Assembly (NCBI GenBank): GCA_002309765.1
Contig: DBXY01000006.1
Coordinates: 1-42,778, forward strand
Source: Verrucomicrobia bacterium UBA1200
GTDB taxonomy: Bacteria; Verrucomicrobiota; Kiritimatiellia; RFP12; UBA1067
Direction: 5' to 3'
DNA: 42,778 nt
The position numbers were made by a program, and so were the translations under genes. Under the pieces are notes generated by a model. That model was not told the DNA's origin and did no database searches. It saw only the letters and a program-made list of their open reading frames with translations. Below are positions 15,102-24,117 of this stretch, in pieces; position 1 is the first letter of the stretch, and the number at the start of each line of letters is the position of its first letter.

Positions 15102-15233
15102 ATCCGGCAGCTTCCCGACAATACACACACGAAAAAACGGATAAACCGGAGCATCCGCCTTTCATAGAAACGATAAAAGTCTATCACAATCGGTTCAGAA
15201 GTTCAACCACCATTTTGGCCTCCGCTTTTTGCG

Positions 15234-15265
15234 ATTATATCCTAGTTCGTCAAATAGAATGTCCA
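15234..15265 (-). promoter_or_regulatory. Possible promoter for the symporter operon
   Basis: On the minus strand a perfect TATAAT (15239-15234) is preceded by TGGACA at 15265-15260 with a long 20-nt spacer; GACATT at 18 nt is an alternative -35. It lies in the 350-base divergent gap between the symporter and the giant plus-strand protein. Nothing else was recognised in that gap except the plus-strand promoter listed next. Confidence 0.35.
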
Positions 15266-15339
15266 GTAAATTTTCATAGTAGTGTTTTCCCGTTTGTCAA
15301 ATAACGACCTGCGATATCGGTTGAACCGCGCATTTCAGA

Positions 15340-15369
15340 TTGACCAAAACGGGTATAAAATGTTATCAT
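15340..15369 (+). promoter_or_regulatory. Possible promoter for the 1654-residue LamG protein
   Basis: TTGACC at 15340-15345 is followed by TATCAT at 15364-15369 (18-nt spacer; TTATCA gives 17). The predicted start lies about 75 nt before the chosen ATG. Confidence 0.45.
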
Positions 15370-15451
15370 AATAGATGTTTTTAAAGGGGATTCAGTGTCA
15401 TCTCAAATGACACGGGTTTCCGGTGAAAAGAGGGATGAAAGGAACGATGTG

Positions 15452-18400
15452 ATGAATAATAGCCTTACGGGTTTTTGGCCGGTTTTTGCTGTTCTTTGTT
15501 GGACGGTGTGGAGTGCAAGCGCTTACGAACTTGCACACCGGTGGAGTTTCAACGGCAATAACGATGAAGTGAATCTGGTCGATTCGGTGGGCGGCGTTAC
15601 GGCCGAAAAAGTTGGCGACAACAACGCTTGGTCGGACGGGAAACTGGTGATGACCGGGAACGGCGGGCGGACCGCCGGTCTGAACCTCGGTAAAAACCTG
15701 CTTTCCGCGGATGGCGCCACCATAGAGATTTGGGCTACCCACGACACGGTTCGGAACTGGGCACGTATTTTCGATTACGCCTGTGAGCCGACATACGATG
15801 GCAGTTACGCCGGCAACTACATTATGTGGGCGTGGAGCAACGGGACCAACACCGACAGGATGTTTGTCGAGGTCAGGCAGGGCGGCACGAAGTACAATCC
15901 CGGCTCGGTATATCTCCGGAACATCATGGGCGAACCCTATCATTTTTCGGTCACGGTCACGAAAAATGGCACCGGCATGACCATTCGGTATATGCGCCGG
16001 AACGCCGTCACGGGCGCGATCGAATGGCAGTGGAGCAAGGATTTCGCCGCCGGCTTGGATACGTTCGCCGATGCGGAATTCCTCCTTGGCGGGTCGCCTT
16101 ACAATGATTCCGCGCCAACCGCCACCTATGAAGAGGTGCGCATTTGGAACGGCGTGTTGAACGACGAGCAGTTGACCGCCAATGTGATTGCCGGTCCGGA
16201 CTCGCTGTTGGGATGCCGCCTTGCGTCCGACGCGGCCGGTTTTGACATTGCGTCCGGCAAGACCTTCACCCAGTGCGCCGCGATGTTCCGCACGGCCGGT
16301 ACGGTGAAACTCGAAGCGGGGGCGGGGATTGTGTTCGACACGGCGAATTTCATCGGCACCGAGATGAAGTTCATTTCCGGCGGCTTTATTCTCCCGGCGG
16401 AAGTCGGCAGCGTTCTTGACATGGTAACCCTAACCGATGCGGTTAACTACACGGCGACGCTCGACGGCAACACGATAACCGTGGCATCCGCGCAGCCGGC
16501 CTATGCCAAATGGACGGCGGCGAGTGCGCCGGCGACGGCGGCGGATCTTGTGAACGCCGCGAACTGGACGTGTTACGCCAAAGACGGTACGACCGTCATC
16601 TCTGGCGGTGTGCCCGGCGCTGCCACCACCGTCATCATCGACGGTGACACTGATTTCGCTATCCCGGACGGGGCGGTACCCGCTTGGAAGCAAACCCGCT
16701 TAGGCGGTTTCACCGCCACCCAGTACGGCCGTATCACCCCGGCTCCTAATACGGCATACGCCGCTTACCGCGAAGCCGAGCTCGGCCAGTACACCCCAAA
16801 GGGAGAGCAGGGGATTGACGCGCTCAATGCCAGTTCTGGCACCTGGGTTACAGATAATCTCAAAACCTCCCAGCTCCGTTTCGACGGCTGGTTCTACGTC
16901 ACCGCCGCAGAGGCGGGGCAGTGGACGATCCAGAGCCGTTTCGACGATTTCAGCACCCTAGCCATCGATGGCGTTTGGCAGTTCATCAACAACCGCTGGG
17001 ATCCGACCATGGGCGCGGGCGCCTACGTCTCCGAGGGGTGGCACCACTTCACGATGATTGCCGGTGACACCGGCGGCGGTTATGGTTCGTCGGTCATAGA
17101 CATCGGCGGCGTTAAGGTGCCGTTCTCCATTTCCATCAACGGCAGCTCCACGCTGACCGCTTTCCATAATTTCATATTTGCCACCGGAACCGCCGGCACG
17201 GTTACGCTTACGAAGGACTGCGACTGGACAGCGCTTGGAACACTAGTTCTCACCAGCGGCACGACGCTCGACCTCAACGGCCACTCGCTGACGATTCAGG
17301 ACATTGCGGTGGATTACATCGGCTCCAAAATCGTTAACTCCGCCGCGAAGAAATCCATTCTTTACTTTACGAGGGCGCCGATCGAGTCCATGGTTTATGC
17401 GTCCGGGGTCATCGAGGGTATTGACGTTAACATCGTTCTGGCGCAGGATGGCGCGCAGGTTGCCACGTGGACTGGCGCGGCGAACGATGGCAACCCGGCG
17501 AACGCGGCCAACTGGGAAGACTTGGCCGGCGAGGCGGTGGTGCCCACTGCCGCGTACACCGCGCGAATCGCCGGAGACAATGTGAATCTTCAGGCGCCGG
17601 CGGGAACCGACATCGCTTGCAAGTCGTTTGAAATCGGCAACTGCACTTTCTCCGCCGATTGCGATTGGCGCGGCCTTTCCAAGACGCCGTTGATTTTGGG
17701 TGTCGCCGATTTCAACGGTTTCAATCTTAAGTTGAACCACCTCAATGCGGACACAGGCTGCTCGTTCGTGAACAGCGCCGGGGCTGAAGACGTTTCTGAA
17801 CTTCAATTCGATACCGTGTCGGATAGCATAGCCGGCGAAGTTAGTTTTATTGATAATATCGGTTTGTTAACTCTTGGCGACAACGTTAAGATCGTTATCA
17901 CCAAAGTGGGCGACGGCACGATCTCCACCGGTTACATGAACATCGGTGATGCGCATTATACCGAGTTCTCCCAAAACGGCGGCGCGGTGGTGCTTACGTC
18001 CGACCGTTCGGTAGTAGGCGGACGGAATAACAAAGGGCACGGCGTTTACCGCATGGACGGTGGCAATCTGACCGCCAACTATGAGTTTTCCGTCGGCGGA
18101 AGGGGAACCGGCGAATTCATCCAAACCGCCGGCAACGTAACCTTCGCCAACTGGCTGAATATCGGCCGTAACGGCGGTACGGGTACTCTGGTTATTACTG
18201 GCGGAACGATTCTAAACGCGCCCGCGCCCGGACCGGTTTTCCTAGGCGCGGAAGGCGGAAGCGGTACGCTTGATGCCAGCGGAACGGCTGACGTTACGTT
18301 ATATCGTTTGTCCGGCGGTGGTTTCAGCGAGGCCGGTAACAAAGGGTATTTGAACATTAGCGGTGATGCGGTAGTACGCACTACGGGCTGGGGCACTTTC

Positions 18401-20416
18401 GGCGCGGTTAAGAACGGCTATGGCGAAATCAACCAGAGCGGCGGTCTGTTCAGCGTGGGCGCGGAATTTACCGTCGGCGAAGGCGGAACGGCCATTTACA
18501 ACTTGAGCGGCGGCACGAATACCATTGTCGGTAACCTCTATGTCGGCAGATCCAAGGACACCGGCCGCGGCACCTATGTTCAGGGTGAAGGGACATTGGT
18601 AACCGTAAACGATCTGCGTATCGGCGAATCTGCTGGAAGTATTGGAACTTACACCCAAAACGGCGGCACGATAAAGCCCAAATATTGGGAACGTTTCGGT
18701 TTGGGCGGAACCGGAACCTATATCCAAAACGGCGGATTGAACGACGCGACGATGAGCGGGGCGAGCAGCCAAGTCCACATCGGCGAAAGCGGAGTTGCGA
18801 CGTACACTTTGAATGACGGCACGTTTAACGTCAGCGGTATCGTGAATGTCGGCGAATCCGGCACGGGTACTCTTCACATTGCGGGCGGCAAGATGTCGGC
18901 CCAGTCTGGAATTACCCTGGGAACCGCCGCAGCTGGCAATGGAACGCTGTTTCTGGGCAATGATGCCTTGCTCACCACCACTTCCATTAAGAAAGGGCCG
19001 GGCACGGCAACGGTGTCGTTCGACGGCGGCACGCTTGCCGCTTTGGCCGACAGCAATGAGTTTTTGTCGGGATTCGGGTCGGTATGGTTTGACCAGGGCG
19101 GGCTCACGATCGATTCCGCCGGGCACAATGTCGCGATTGCCGGCACCGCGGTGTCCGCGTTCCCCGGAAGCTCCCTGACCAAAACGGGAGAGGGGACGTT
19201 GACCGCGGATTCGGTTCCGGCGGTGGGAGCAATCAACGTAACCGGCGGAACGCTTGCGTTTACCGCGGAAGGAAACAACACTGCGACACCTGCAACGCTG
19301 GCGCACCGTTGGAGTTTCAACGGCGACCTCAAGGACGCCATCGGCGGCAGTGAGGGAACATCCTATGGCAGCGTCTCCTATTCAGCCGACAACAAGACGG
19401 TAGTTCTGGCCGGCGGGACGAAGAATACGAGCTATATCGACCTCGGCGCCAATATGCTTCCGTCCGACAGTGTTACGTTGGAATTCTGGATGACGCTCCG
19501 TCAGCGGAAAGTGTGGTCAAAACTGTTCTGCCTTGGCAAGGATACCAGTGACGGCATCGCCTTCACTTTCAACCGTACCAACGATACCGGCGTTTACAGT
19601 CTGGACGTAAACGGCGAAGGCGGAGGAACATTCGGCATGGACGCGATGCGGTTCGAAACCGCGCCGTATTACATCGCCATCACGTTCACGCCGGACGGTA
19701 ATGGCGGCACGTATGCCAGAACTTACTGCAGGAATCTGTCCTCCGACAAAATGGTGTACATGGTCAATCATACTTTTGTTAACTGGTCGGTCTTGACTAG
19801 AATCACTCAGAACGTGTTCTGGCTGGGACATTCGTTCTGGAGCGATTATGACGCATACATTGACATCGACGAGGTGCGCGTGTGGAACGGAACGTTATCC
19901 GAAGACCTTCTTATCCGCAGCGCGGCCAACGGTCCGGACGCTTCCGCCGATCAGATCGCGTCAATCGAGGACGCTACGTACAGCCAGCTTTATGTGGCGT
20001 CGGGCGCGAGAGTTGACCTTGGCGGCAAGAAGCTTACCCAGTCGGTGGTTACCGGTTCCGGCACGGTCCTGAACGGTTCGCTGGTGGTGACGGATTCCCT
20101 CTCCCCGGCAGGCAATGGCGCAGTCGGGACGATCGCGCTTACATCCGACACGGTTGTTACCGGCACGATTAATCTCGATGTCGGCGACCTCATTGAGGTG
20201 GCGGGCGGTTCGTTGGACTTGTCCGGCGCGACGCTTAAAGTTTCCGATCCGGATAATATCAATGGGGCGTATGTATTTGCGACGTCTCAATCCGGGGCGA
20301 TCACCGGAAAGCCGCAATGTCAGGAACTCAAGGACATGGGATATGACGTCCTTATTACGGCTGACGGTAAGCGGGCGAGCATCACCCGCGTAGGCACGAT
20401 CATTATTATCCGGTAA
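15452..20416 (+). CDS. Giant secreted LamG / PA14-like / beta-strand-repeat protein
   Basis: This gene encodes 1654 residues. The ATG at 15452 is chosen because AAAGGA lies 8 nt upstream and the signal peptide starts there (MNNSLTGFWPVFAVLCW, cleavage near SASA-YE). A LamG/concanavalin-like domain (~27-235, HRWSFNG, GATIEIW) is repeated near 1280-1500 (AHRWSFNGDL, SVTLEFWMTL). A PA14-like sugar-binding module lies around 413-595 (GQWTIQSRFDDFSTLAIDG, EGWHHF). Residues ~800-1200 are repetitive beta-strand rungs with G-G-T and N-G-G turns (VGESGTGTLHIAGGKMS, YTQNGGT). The protein ends RVGTIIIIR. No autotransporter barrel is visible. It is probably a surface or released glycan-binding adhesin. 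Confidence 0.8.
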   Translation: MNNSLTGFWPVFAVLCWTVWSASAYELAHRWSFNGNNDEVNLVDSVGGVTAEKVGDNNAWSDGKLVMTGNGGRTAGLNLGKNLLSADGATIEIWATHDTVRNWARIFDYACEPTYDGSYAGNYIMWAWSNGTNTDRMFVEVRQGGTKYNPGSVYLRNIMGEPYHFSVTVTKNGTGMTIRYMRRNAVTGAIEWQWSKDFAAGLDTFADAEFLLGGSPYNDSAPTATYEEVRIWNGVLNDEQLTANVIAGPDSLLGCRLASDAAGFDIASGKTFTQCAAMFRTAGTVKLEAGAGIVFDTANFIGTEMKFISGGFILPAEVGSVLDMVTLTDAVNYTATLDGNTITVASAQPAYAKWTAASAPATAADLVNAANWTCYAKDGTTVISGGVPGAATTVIIDGDTDFAIPDGAVPAWKQTRLGGFTATQYGRITPAPNTAYAAYREAELGQYTPKGEQGIDALNASSGTWVTDNLKTSQLRFDGWFYVTAAEAGQWTIQSRFDDFSTLAIDGVWQFINNRWDPTMGAGAYVSEGWHHFTMIAGDTGGGYGSSVIDIGGVKVPFSISINGSSTLTAFHNFIFATGTAGTVTLTKDCDWTALGTLVLTSGTTLDLNGHSLTIQDIAVDYIGSKIVNSAAKKSILYFTRAPIESMVYASGVIEGIDVNIVLAQDGAQVATWTGAANDGNPANAANWEDLAGEAVVPTAAYTARIAGDNVNLQAPAGTDIACKSFEIGNCTFSADCDWRGLSKTPLILGVADFNGFNLKLNHLNADTGCSFVNSAGAEDVSELQFDTVSDSIAGEVSFIDNIGLLTLGDNVKIVITKVGDGTISTGYMNIGDAHYTEFSQNGGAVVLTSDRSVVGGRNNKGHGVYRMDGGNLTANYEFSVGGRGTGEFIQTAGNVTFANWLNIGRNGGTGTLVITGGTILNAPAPGPVFLGAEGGSGTLDASGTADVTLYRLSGGGFSEAGNKGYLNISGDAVVRTTGWGTFGAVKNGYGEINQSGGLFSVGAEFTVGEGGTAIYNLSGGTNTIVGNLYVGRSKDTGRGTYVQGEGTLVTVNDLRIGESAGSIGTYTQNGGTIKPKYWERFGLGGTGTYIQNGGLNDATMSGASSQVHIGESGVATYTLNDGTFNVSGIVNVGESGTGTLHIAGGKMSAQSGITLGTAAAGNGTLFLGNDALLTTTSIKKGPGTATVSFDGGTLAALADSNEFLSGFGSVWFDQGGLTIDSAGHNVAIAGTAVSAFPGSSLTKTGEGTLTADSVPAVGAINVTGGTLAFTAEGNNTATPATLAHRWSFNGDLKDAIGGSEGTSYGSVSYSADNKTVVLAGGTKNTSYIDLGANMLPSDSVTLEFWMTLRQRKVWSKLFCLGKDTSDGIAFTFNRTNDTGVYSLDVNGEGGGTFGMDAMRFETAPYYIAITFTPDGNGGTYARTYCRNLSSDKMVYMVNHTFVNWSVLTRITQNVFWLGHSFWSDYDAYIDIDEVRVWNGTLSEDLLIRSAANGPDASADQIASIEDATYSQLYVASGARVDLGGKKLTQSVVTGSGTVLNGSLVVTDSLSPAGNGAVGTIALTSDTVVTGTINLDVGDLIEVAGGSLDLSGATLKVSDPDNINGAYVFATSQSGAITGKPQCQELKDMGYDVLITADGKRASITRVGTIIIIR

Positions 20417-20446
20417 CCTGTCGGGTAAAATTTAATCCTTAATTGT

Positions 20447-20478
20447 GACGCGATGCCGGTTCCGGCATCGCGTCTTTT
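20447..20478 (+). terminator. Rho-independent-type hairpin
   Basis: GACGCGATGCCGG (20447-20459) is perfectly complementary to CCGGCATCGCGTC (20462-20474) and is followed by TTTT. It lies after the giant LamG gene and only 11 nt before the ahbC ATG. Confidence 0.8.
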
Positions 20479-20489
20479 AAGAAATCCTT

Positions 20490-21689
20490 ATGGTTGGTAT
20501 CTCGAAATTGTATCTCGGCAAGGTGGAGGCATCGGATCCGTTGCGTTACGGGCGCGATTCTTCGCGTCTGCCTAGCCACATGTTACAGTTTTCCGCGGAC
20601 AAAAAACCGGTGGTGGTCTGGAACGTCACTTCCAGATGCAACCTGAAGTGTTCGCATTGTTACGCTTCGGTGTGTTCCCCGCAAAATGAGTTGGACACGG
20701 TTCAAGCCAAAGCGGTGTTGGACGATCTGTCGGCATTTAAATGCCCGGTGGTGCTTTTTTCCGGCGGCGAGCCGTTCGTGCGTCCAGACATTTTGGAGTT
20801 GGCCGGTTATGCGGCCGACAAGGGTTTGCGGGTGGTGTTTTCCACCAACGGGACGTTGATTGACGATGCCAAGGCCGCGCAAATCAAGGAAATCGGGGCT
20901 TCATACGTGGGGATCAGTTTGGACGGAATGCGCGAGATCCACGACCGTTTCCGTCGGTGCGACGGGGCGTTTGACCGGGCGGTGTCCGGAATCCGGGCCT
21001 GCCGCAACGCCGAGGTAAAGGTCGGGCTTCGCGTAACCATGACCCGGGATAATGTGGGCGAGATTCCCGCGATTTTTGATTTTATGGAGCGCGAGCGCGT
21101 ACCGCGCATCTGCCTTTACCATCTGGTTTATTCCGGACGCGGCGCGGAAATAGCAAGCCACGATTTGCCGGCCGATCTCCGCCGCAAGACGGTGGATTTG
21201 ATTATCGAACGCACCGAGCGTTTGCATGACCGCGGTTTCCCGGTGGAAGTGTTGACGGTGGACAACCATTGCGACGGGCCGTATCTGTACCTCAAGATGT
21301 TGCGCGAGGGAAATCCCAGGGCGAATGACGTATTGCGGCTGCTGCAGATGAACGGTGGTAACAGCACGGGTTTGGGCATCGGCTGCATCAGCTGGGACGG
21401 CACGGTTTACCCCGACCAGTTTTGGCGCGACAAACCGCTGGGAAATGTGCTGGAGCAACCCTTCAGCCGCATTTGGCAGAACCCGCCCGAAGACTCGTTC
21501 CTCGGAAAACTGCGTAACAAAAAACGGTTGGTGCGGGGGCGTTGCGCATCCTGCCGGTTTCTCGATATTTGCGGCGGCAACTTCCGCGCCCGCGCCGAAG
21601 TGGCCACCGGCGATTTATGGGGGAGCGATCCCGCCTGTTACCTTACTGACGAAGAAATCGGTCTTGCGGAAGGAGCGGAAAATGCTTGA
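20490..21689 (+). CDS. ahbC: Radical SAM 12,18-didecarboxysiroheme deacetylase (AhbC/NirJ-like)
   Basis: This 399-residue protein has the radical SAM cluster motif CNLKCSHC (Cys50, 54, 57), SGGEP at 91-95 and STNGTLI. Its C-terminal SPASM-like region has extra Cys residues: GIGCISWDGTVYPDQFW, RGRCASCRFLDICGG and DPACYLTDEEIG. The N-terminus GISKLY...DPLRYGR...LPSHMLQFSADKKPVVVWNVTSRC is the typical opening of AhbC, which removes acetate side chains from 12,18-didecarboxysiroheme in the siroheme-dependent heme pathway. The related AhbD and NirJ are the main alternatives. No convincing ribosome-binding site precedes the ATG. Its end overlaps truB by 8 nt. It fits with the HemC-CobA-HemD fusion 17 kb downstream. 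Confidence 0.85.
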   Translation: MVGISKLYLGKVEASDPLRYGRDSSRLPSHMLQFSADKKPVVVWNVTSRCNLKCSHCYASVCSPQNELDTVQAKAVLDDLSAFKCPVVLFSGGEPFVRPDILELAGYAADKGLRVVFSTNGTLIDDAKAAQIKEIGASYVGISLDGMREIHDRFRRCDGAFDRAVSGIRACRNAEVKVGLRVTMTRDNVGEIPAIFDFMERERVPRICLYHLVYSGRGAEIASHDLPADLRRKTVDLIIERTERLHDRGFPVEVLTVDNHCDGPYLYLKMLREGNPRANDVLRLLQMNGGNSTGLGIGCISWDGTVYPDQFWRDKPLGNVLEQPFSRIWQNPPEDSFLGKLRNKKRLVRGRCASCRFLDICGGNFRARAEVATGDLWGSDPACYLTDEEIGLAEGAENA

Positions 21690-22395
21690 GGTGGACGGAG
21701 TGCTGTTAGTGGATAAACCGTGCGGGCCGACTTCACACGATATCGTAAACCGGATCCGCCGGACTTTTAAGATAGAAAAAGTCGGGCATGGCGGAACGCT
21801 CGATCCCAACGCCACCGGCCTGTTGCTGATACTGTTGGGCAAAGGGACGAAACTTTCCGACACGCTGATGGGCGGCGACAAGGCGTACACCGGGGTGATG
21901 CATTTGGGGCGGGTGACCTCGTCCCAAGATTGTGACGGCGAGTTGTTGGAAGAGCATCCAGCCGATGCCATCACCCGCGAGCAGGTTGATGCCGCCTTGA
22001 AATCATTCCAAGGCGACATTTTCCAGACTCCGCCGATGGTATCCGCCATCAAAGTCAACGGAGTGCCGCTTTACAAGCTGGCCCGAAAAGGGCAGGAGGT
22101 GGAACGTAAGCCCCGTTTTGTACACATTTACCGAATCGGGGTGACCGTTTGGGAACCGCCGCTGGCGACCTTTGACGTAGTATGCACCAAAGGCACTTAT
22201 GTCCGGACGCTTGCGCATGACGCCGGGCAGCAGTTGGGCTGCGGAGCGTGTCTGGACGCGCTGCGGCGCACCAAGTCCGGCACTTTCAGTGTAACTGACG
22301 CCACGCCGTTAGAAGATTTGCTGGCGATGGATGCCGCAGAATTGGTTCGTCGGGTGATTCCATGCAACCGGGCGTTGGAGATGCTTCGCCGATGA
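21682..22395 (+). CDS. truB: tRNA pseudouridine-55 synthase
   Basis: This 237-residue protein converts U55 of the tRNA T-loop to pseudouridine. It starts GVLLVDKPCGPTSHDIVNRI and carries the catalytic aspartate in GHGGTLDPNATGLL (Asp41). KAYTGVMHLGRVTSSQD, PPMVSAIKVNGVPLYKLARKG and CTKGTYVRTLAHDAGQQLG are standard TruB blocks. The short C-terminus indicates no PUA domain. The ATG at 21682 has AAGGAG just upstream and overlaps the end of ahbC. A longer open frame reaching back to 21355 is only read-through across ahbC. Its stop overlaps the ribF start (ATGA), a common truB-ribF arrangement. Confidence 0.95.
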   Translation: MLEVDGVLLVDKPCGPTSHDIVNRIRRTFKIEKVGHGGTLDPNATGLLLILLGKGTKLSDTLMGGDKAYTGVMHLGRVTSSQDCDGELLEEHPADAITREQVDAALKSFQGDIFQTPPMVSAIKVNGVPLYKLARKGQEVERKPRFVHIYRIGVTVWEPPLATFDVVCTKGTYVRTLAHDAGQQLGCGACLDALRRTKSGTFSVTDATPLEDLLAMDAAELVRRVIPCNRALEMLRR

Positions 22396-23318
22396 GAATC
22401 ATCCGCGATACCGCAGAATTTCGGAAAATCGAAAAATCGGTATGCCTTGCCGCCGGTTTTTTTGACGGGGTACATCTTGGACACCGGAAAGTGCTGTCCG
22501 CCGCGATTGAAAGCGCCCGCGCCTGTGGCGGCGAGGCATGGATTCTGACCTTCGACCGTCAGCCGATATCGGTGCTTGCGCCGTCAAAGGCCCCGTTGCT
22601 TTTAAACGCCCCCGAGGACCGGTTGATGATGTTTGAGGCGTTGGGAATGGATGGGGCGTTATTGCTGCCGTTTACCCGAAATTTGGCGGTGCAGGATCCC
22701 GAAGAGTTTGTCCGTTCGTTAACCAGCGGACATTTGACCGAGGTTCGTTGCGGGGACAATTGGCGATTTGGGCGTCAGGCGACCGGCACACCGGTTATGC
22801 TCGCCGAGTTGGGGAAGAAATACGGTTTTCATGTCGGGGTGGTGCCATACGCCGAATATGAGGGGACAAAGATTTCCAGCACCCGGATCCGTACTGCGGT
22901 AAGCGAAGGACGGTTGGACACCGCCGCCGCGATGCTGGGACGCCGATTTTTTATTCGCGATGAGGTTGTGCACGGCCGGGGTGAAGGCGGTCCGGTATTG
23001 GGCCGGGCAACCGCCAACATCAGGCTGCGGGGCGACATTGTGCTGCCGCCGCCCGGCGTGTACGCCGCGGAAGTGACGGTATCCGAAGGAACGTTTCCGG
23101 CGGCGGTAAACCTTGGTAAATGCCCGACTTTTGGCGAGGCGGGAACCACCGCGCTGGAAGCGCATTTGCTGGATTTTGATGGCGATCTTTACGGTCAGAC
23201 CGCCACTGTAACCTTTTGGAAACGTCTTCGCGATGAACGGCGTTTCGAATCTCCCGCCGCGCTTTCAGCTCAGATCGCGCAGGATGAACTGACCGTCAGA
23301 CGTTTGGTTCGGCACTGA
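22392..23318 (+). CDS. ribF: Bifunctional riboflavin kinase / FAD synthetase
   Basis: This 308-residue protein makes FMN and FAD from riboflavin in the cytoplasm. The N-terminal nucleotidyltransferase has GFFDGVHLGHRKVL (residues 22-35) and LTFDRQP; SSTRIRTAV closes that domain. The C-terminal riboflavin kinase has GRATANIRLRGD, where the usual PTAN motif is modified to ATAN, plus GVYAAEV, LGKCPTFG and LEAHLLDFDGDLYG. The ATG at 22392 overlaps the truB stop by 4 nt and replaces an earlier in-frame ATG at 22362. Its 3' end overlaps the convergent DUF975 gene by 23 nt. Confidence 0.93.
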   Translation: MRIIRDTAEFRKIEKSVCLAAGFFDGVHLGHRKVLSAAIESARACGGEAWILTFDRQPISVLAPSKAPLLLNAPEDRLMMFEALGMDGALLLPFTRNLAVQDPEEFVRSLTSGHLTEVRCGDNWRFGRQATGTPVMLAELGKKYGFHVGVVPYAEYEGTKISSTRIRTAVSEGRLDTAAAMLGRRFFIRDEVVHGRGEGGPVLGRATANIRLRGDIVLPPPGVYAAEVTVSEGTFPAAVNLGKCPTFGEAGTTALEAHLLDFDGDLYGQTATVTFWKRLRDERRFESPAALSAQIAQDELTVRRLVRH

Positions 23319-24093
23319 CTGAAACCGGACGCGAGTCGCGGGCGATCAGATCCTCGTAAAACGCCGCCTTGGCGGCTGATGTGTATATTTGGATACCATA
23401 CTGCACGATGGCACCGATTCCCGGAATCATTCGGAGTATCCCTGCCAGTATGAACCATCCGATAAAACTCAAGTTCAATCTCACGAATCGCCAGCGGTGT
23501 CCGTACATCAGCCTTGATGACTCGTCGATGCATTCGTCCGGGGTCCAGTCGGGATGATCAACCGCAAGAATGTCGGTTAGCGCATAAGATAATGATTTTA
23601 TTATTCCAGGCACGATAAACAGCAGTGACCACAGAAAGAGCCGAGTGCAGACTACACACAACACCCAAACCATGTGCCATCCGTATCCCCAACCGCTAAA
23701 ACAATCGCCGTATTTTAAGGTGCGCCGAATCGTGTTCACCGACATTTTGGCGATGCCCCAAGACGTGAATCCGATTACGTATGTTAGTGCGGCGGTAGAC
23801 AAAATCGCAATCGGAACAATCGCCCGCCAGAAGAACGGGTCGTTAATCATATCCTTGAAATTGGAATATCCTGAAGGCGATCCGCATAATTTAGAAAGTA
23901 ATTCGACAACAACGCAGCCAAAGACGATTATAACGGCTAGTACTACGCTCAGTGTAAGAAAACCGCCTAAATAACGCCAGAACTGATAACGTTCACACAG
24001 CGCGTCCCATGCGGTTTGCCGCAAATCTCTTGCCAGCGGGAGCGGGGATTGGCCGCCAAACCGTTTTTCTCCATCAATTTCTTCAAATGCCAT
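23296..24093 (-). CDS. DUF975-family integral membrane protein
   Basis: This gene encodes 265 residues. The start MAFEEIDGEKRFGG is placed at 24093, where GGAGG lies 5 nt upstream. Several transmembrane helices are visible (YLGGFLTLSVVLAVIIVFGC, WRAIVPIAILSTAALTYVIG, MVWVLCVVCTRLFLWSLLFI, RLNLSFIGWFILAGILRMIP). The motif VPGIIKSLSYALTDILAVDHPDWTPDECIDESSRLMYGHRW is the hallmark of DUF975 proteins, whose function is unknown. It lies 24 nt downstream of the NSS transporter on the same strand, so the two are probably co-transcribed. Its last codons overlap the ribF 3' end on the opposite strand. Confidence 0.85.
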   Translation of the reverse strand: MAFEEIDGEKRFGGQSPLPLARDLRQTAWDALCERYQFWRYLGGFLTLSVVLAVIIVFGCVVVELLSKLCGSPSGYSNFKDMINDPFFWRAIVPIAILSTAALTYVIGFTSWGIAKMSVNTIRRTLKYGDCFSGWGYGWHMVWVLCVVCTRLFLWSLLFIVPGIIKSLSYALTDILAVDHPDWTPDECIDESSRLMYGHRWRFVRLNLSFIGWFILAGILRMIPGIGAIVQYGIQIYTSAAKAAFYEDLIARDSRPVSVSAEPNV

Positions 24094-24117
24094 GACATCC
24101 TCCAATCTTTTACGCGG

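Noticed and set aside
18299..19306. 335-codon open frame on the minus strand inside the giant LamG gene
   Set aside because: It is antisense to repetitive beta-strand coding sequence and has Arg/Ala-rich low-complexity content and no start signal.
21355..22395. Long 346-codon version of TruB
   Set aside because: The extra N-terminus overlaps ahbC in another frame and shows no TruB homology. The ATG at 21682 with AAGGAG fits the family start.
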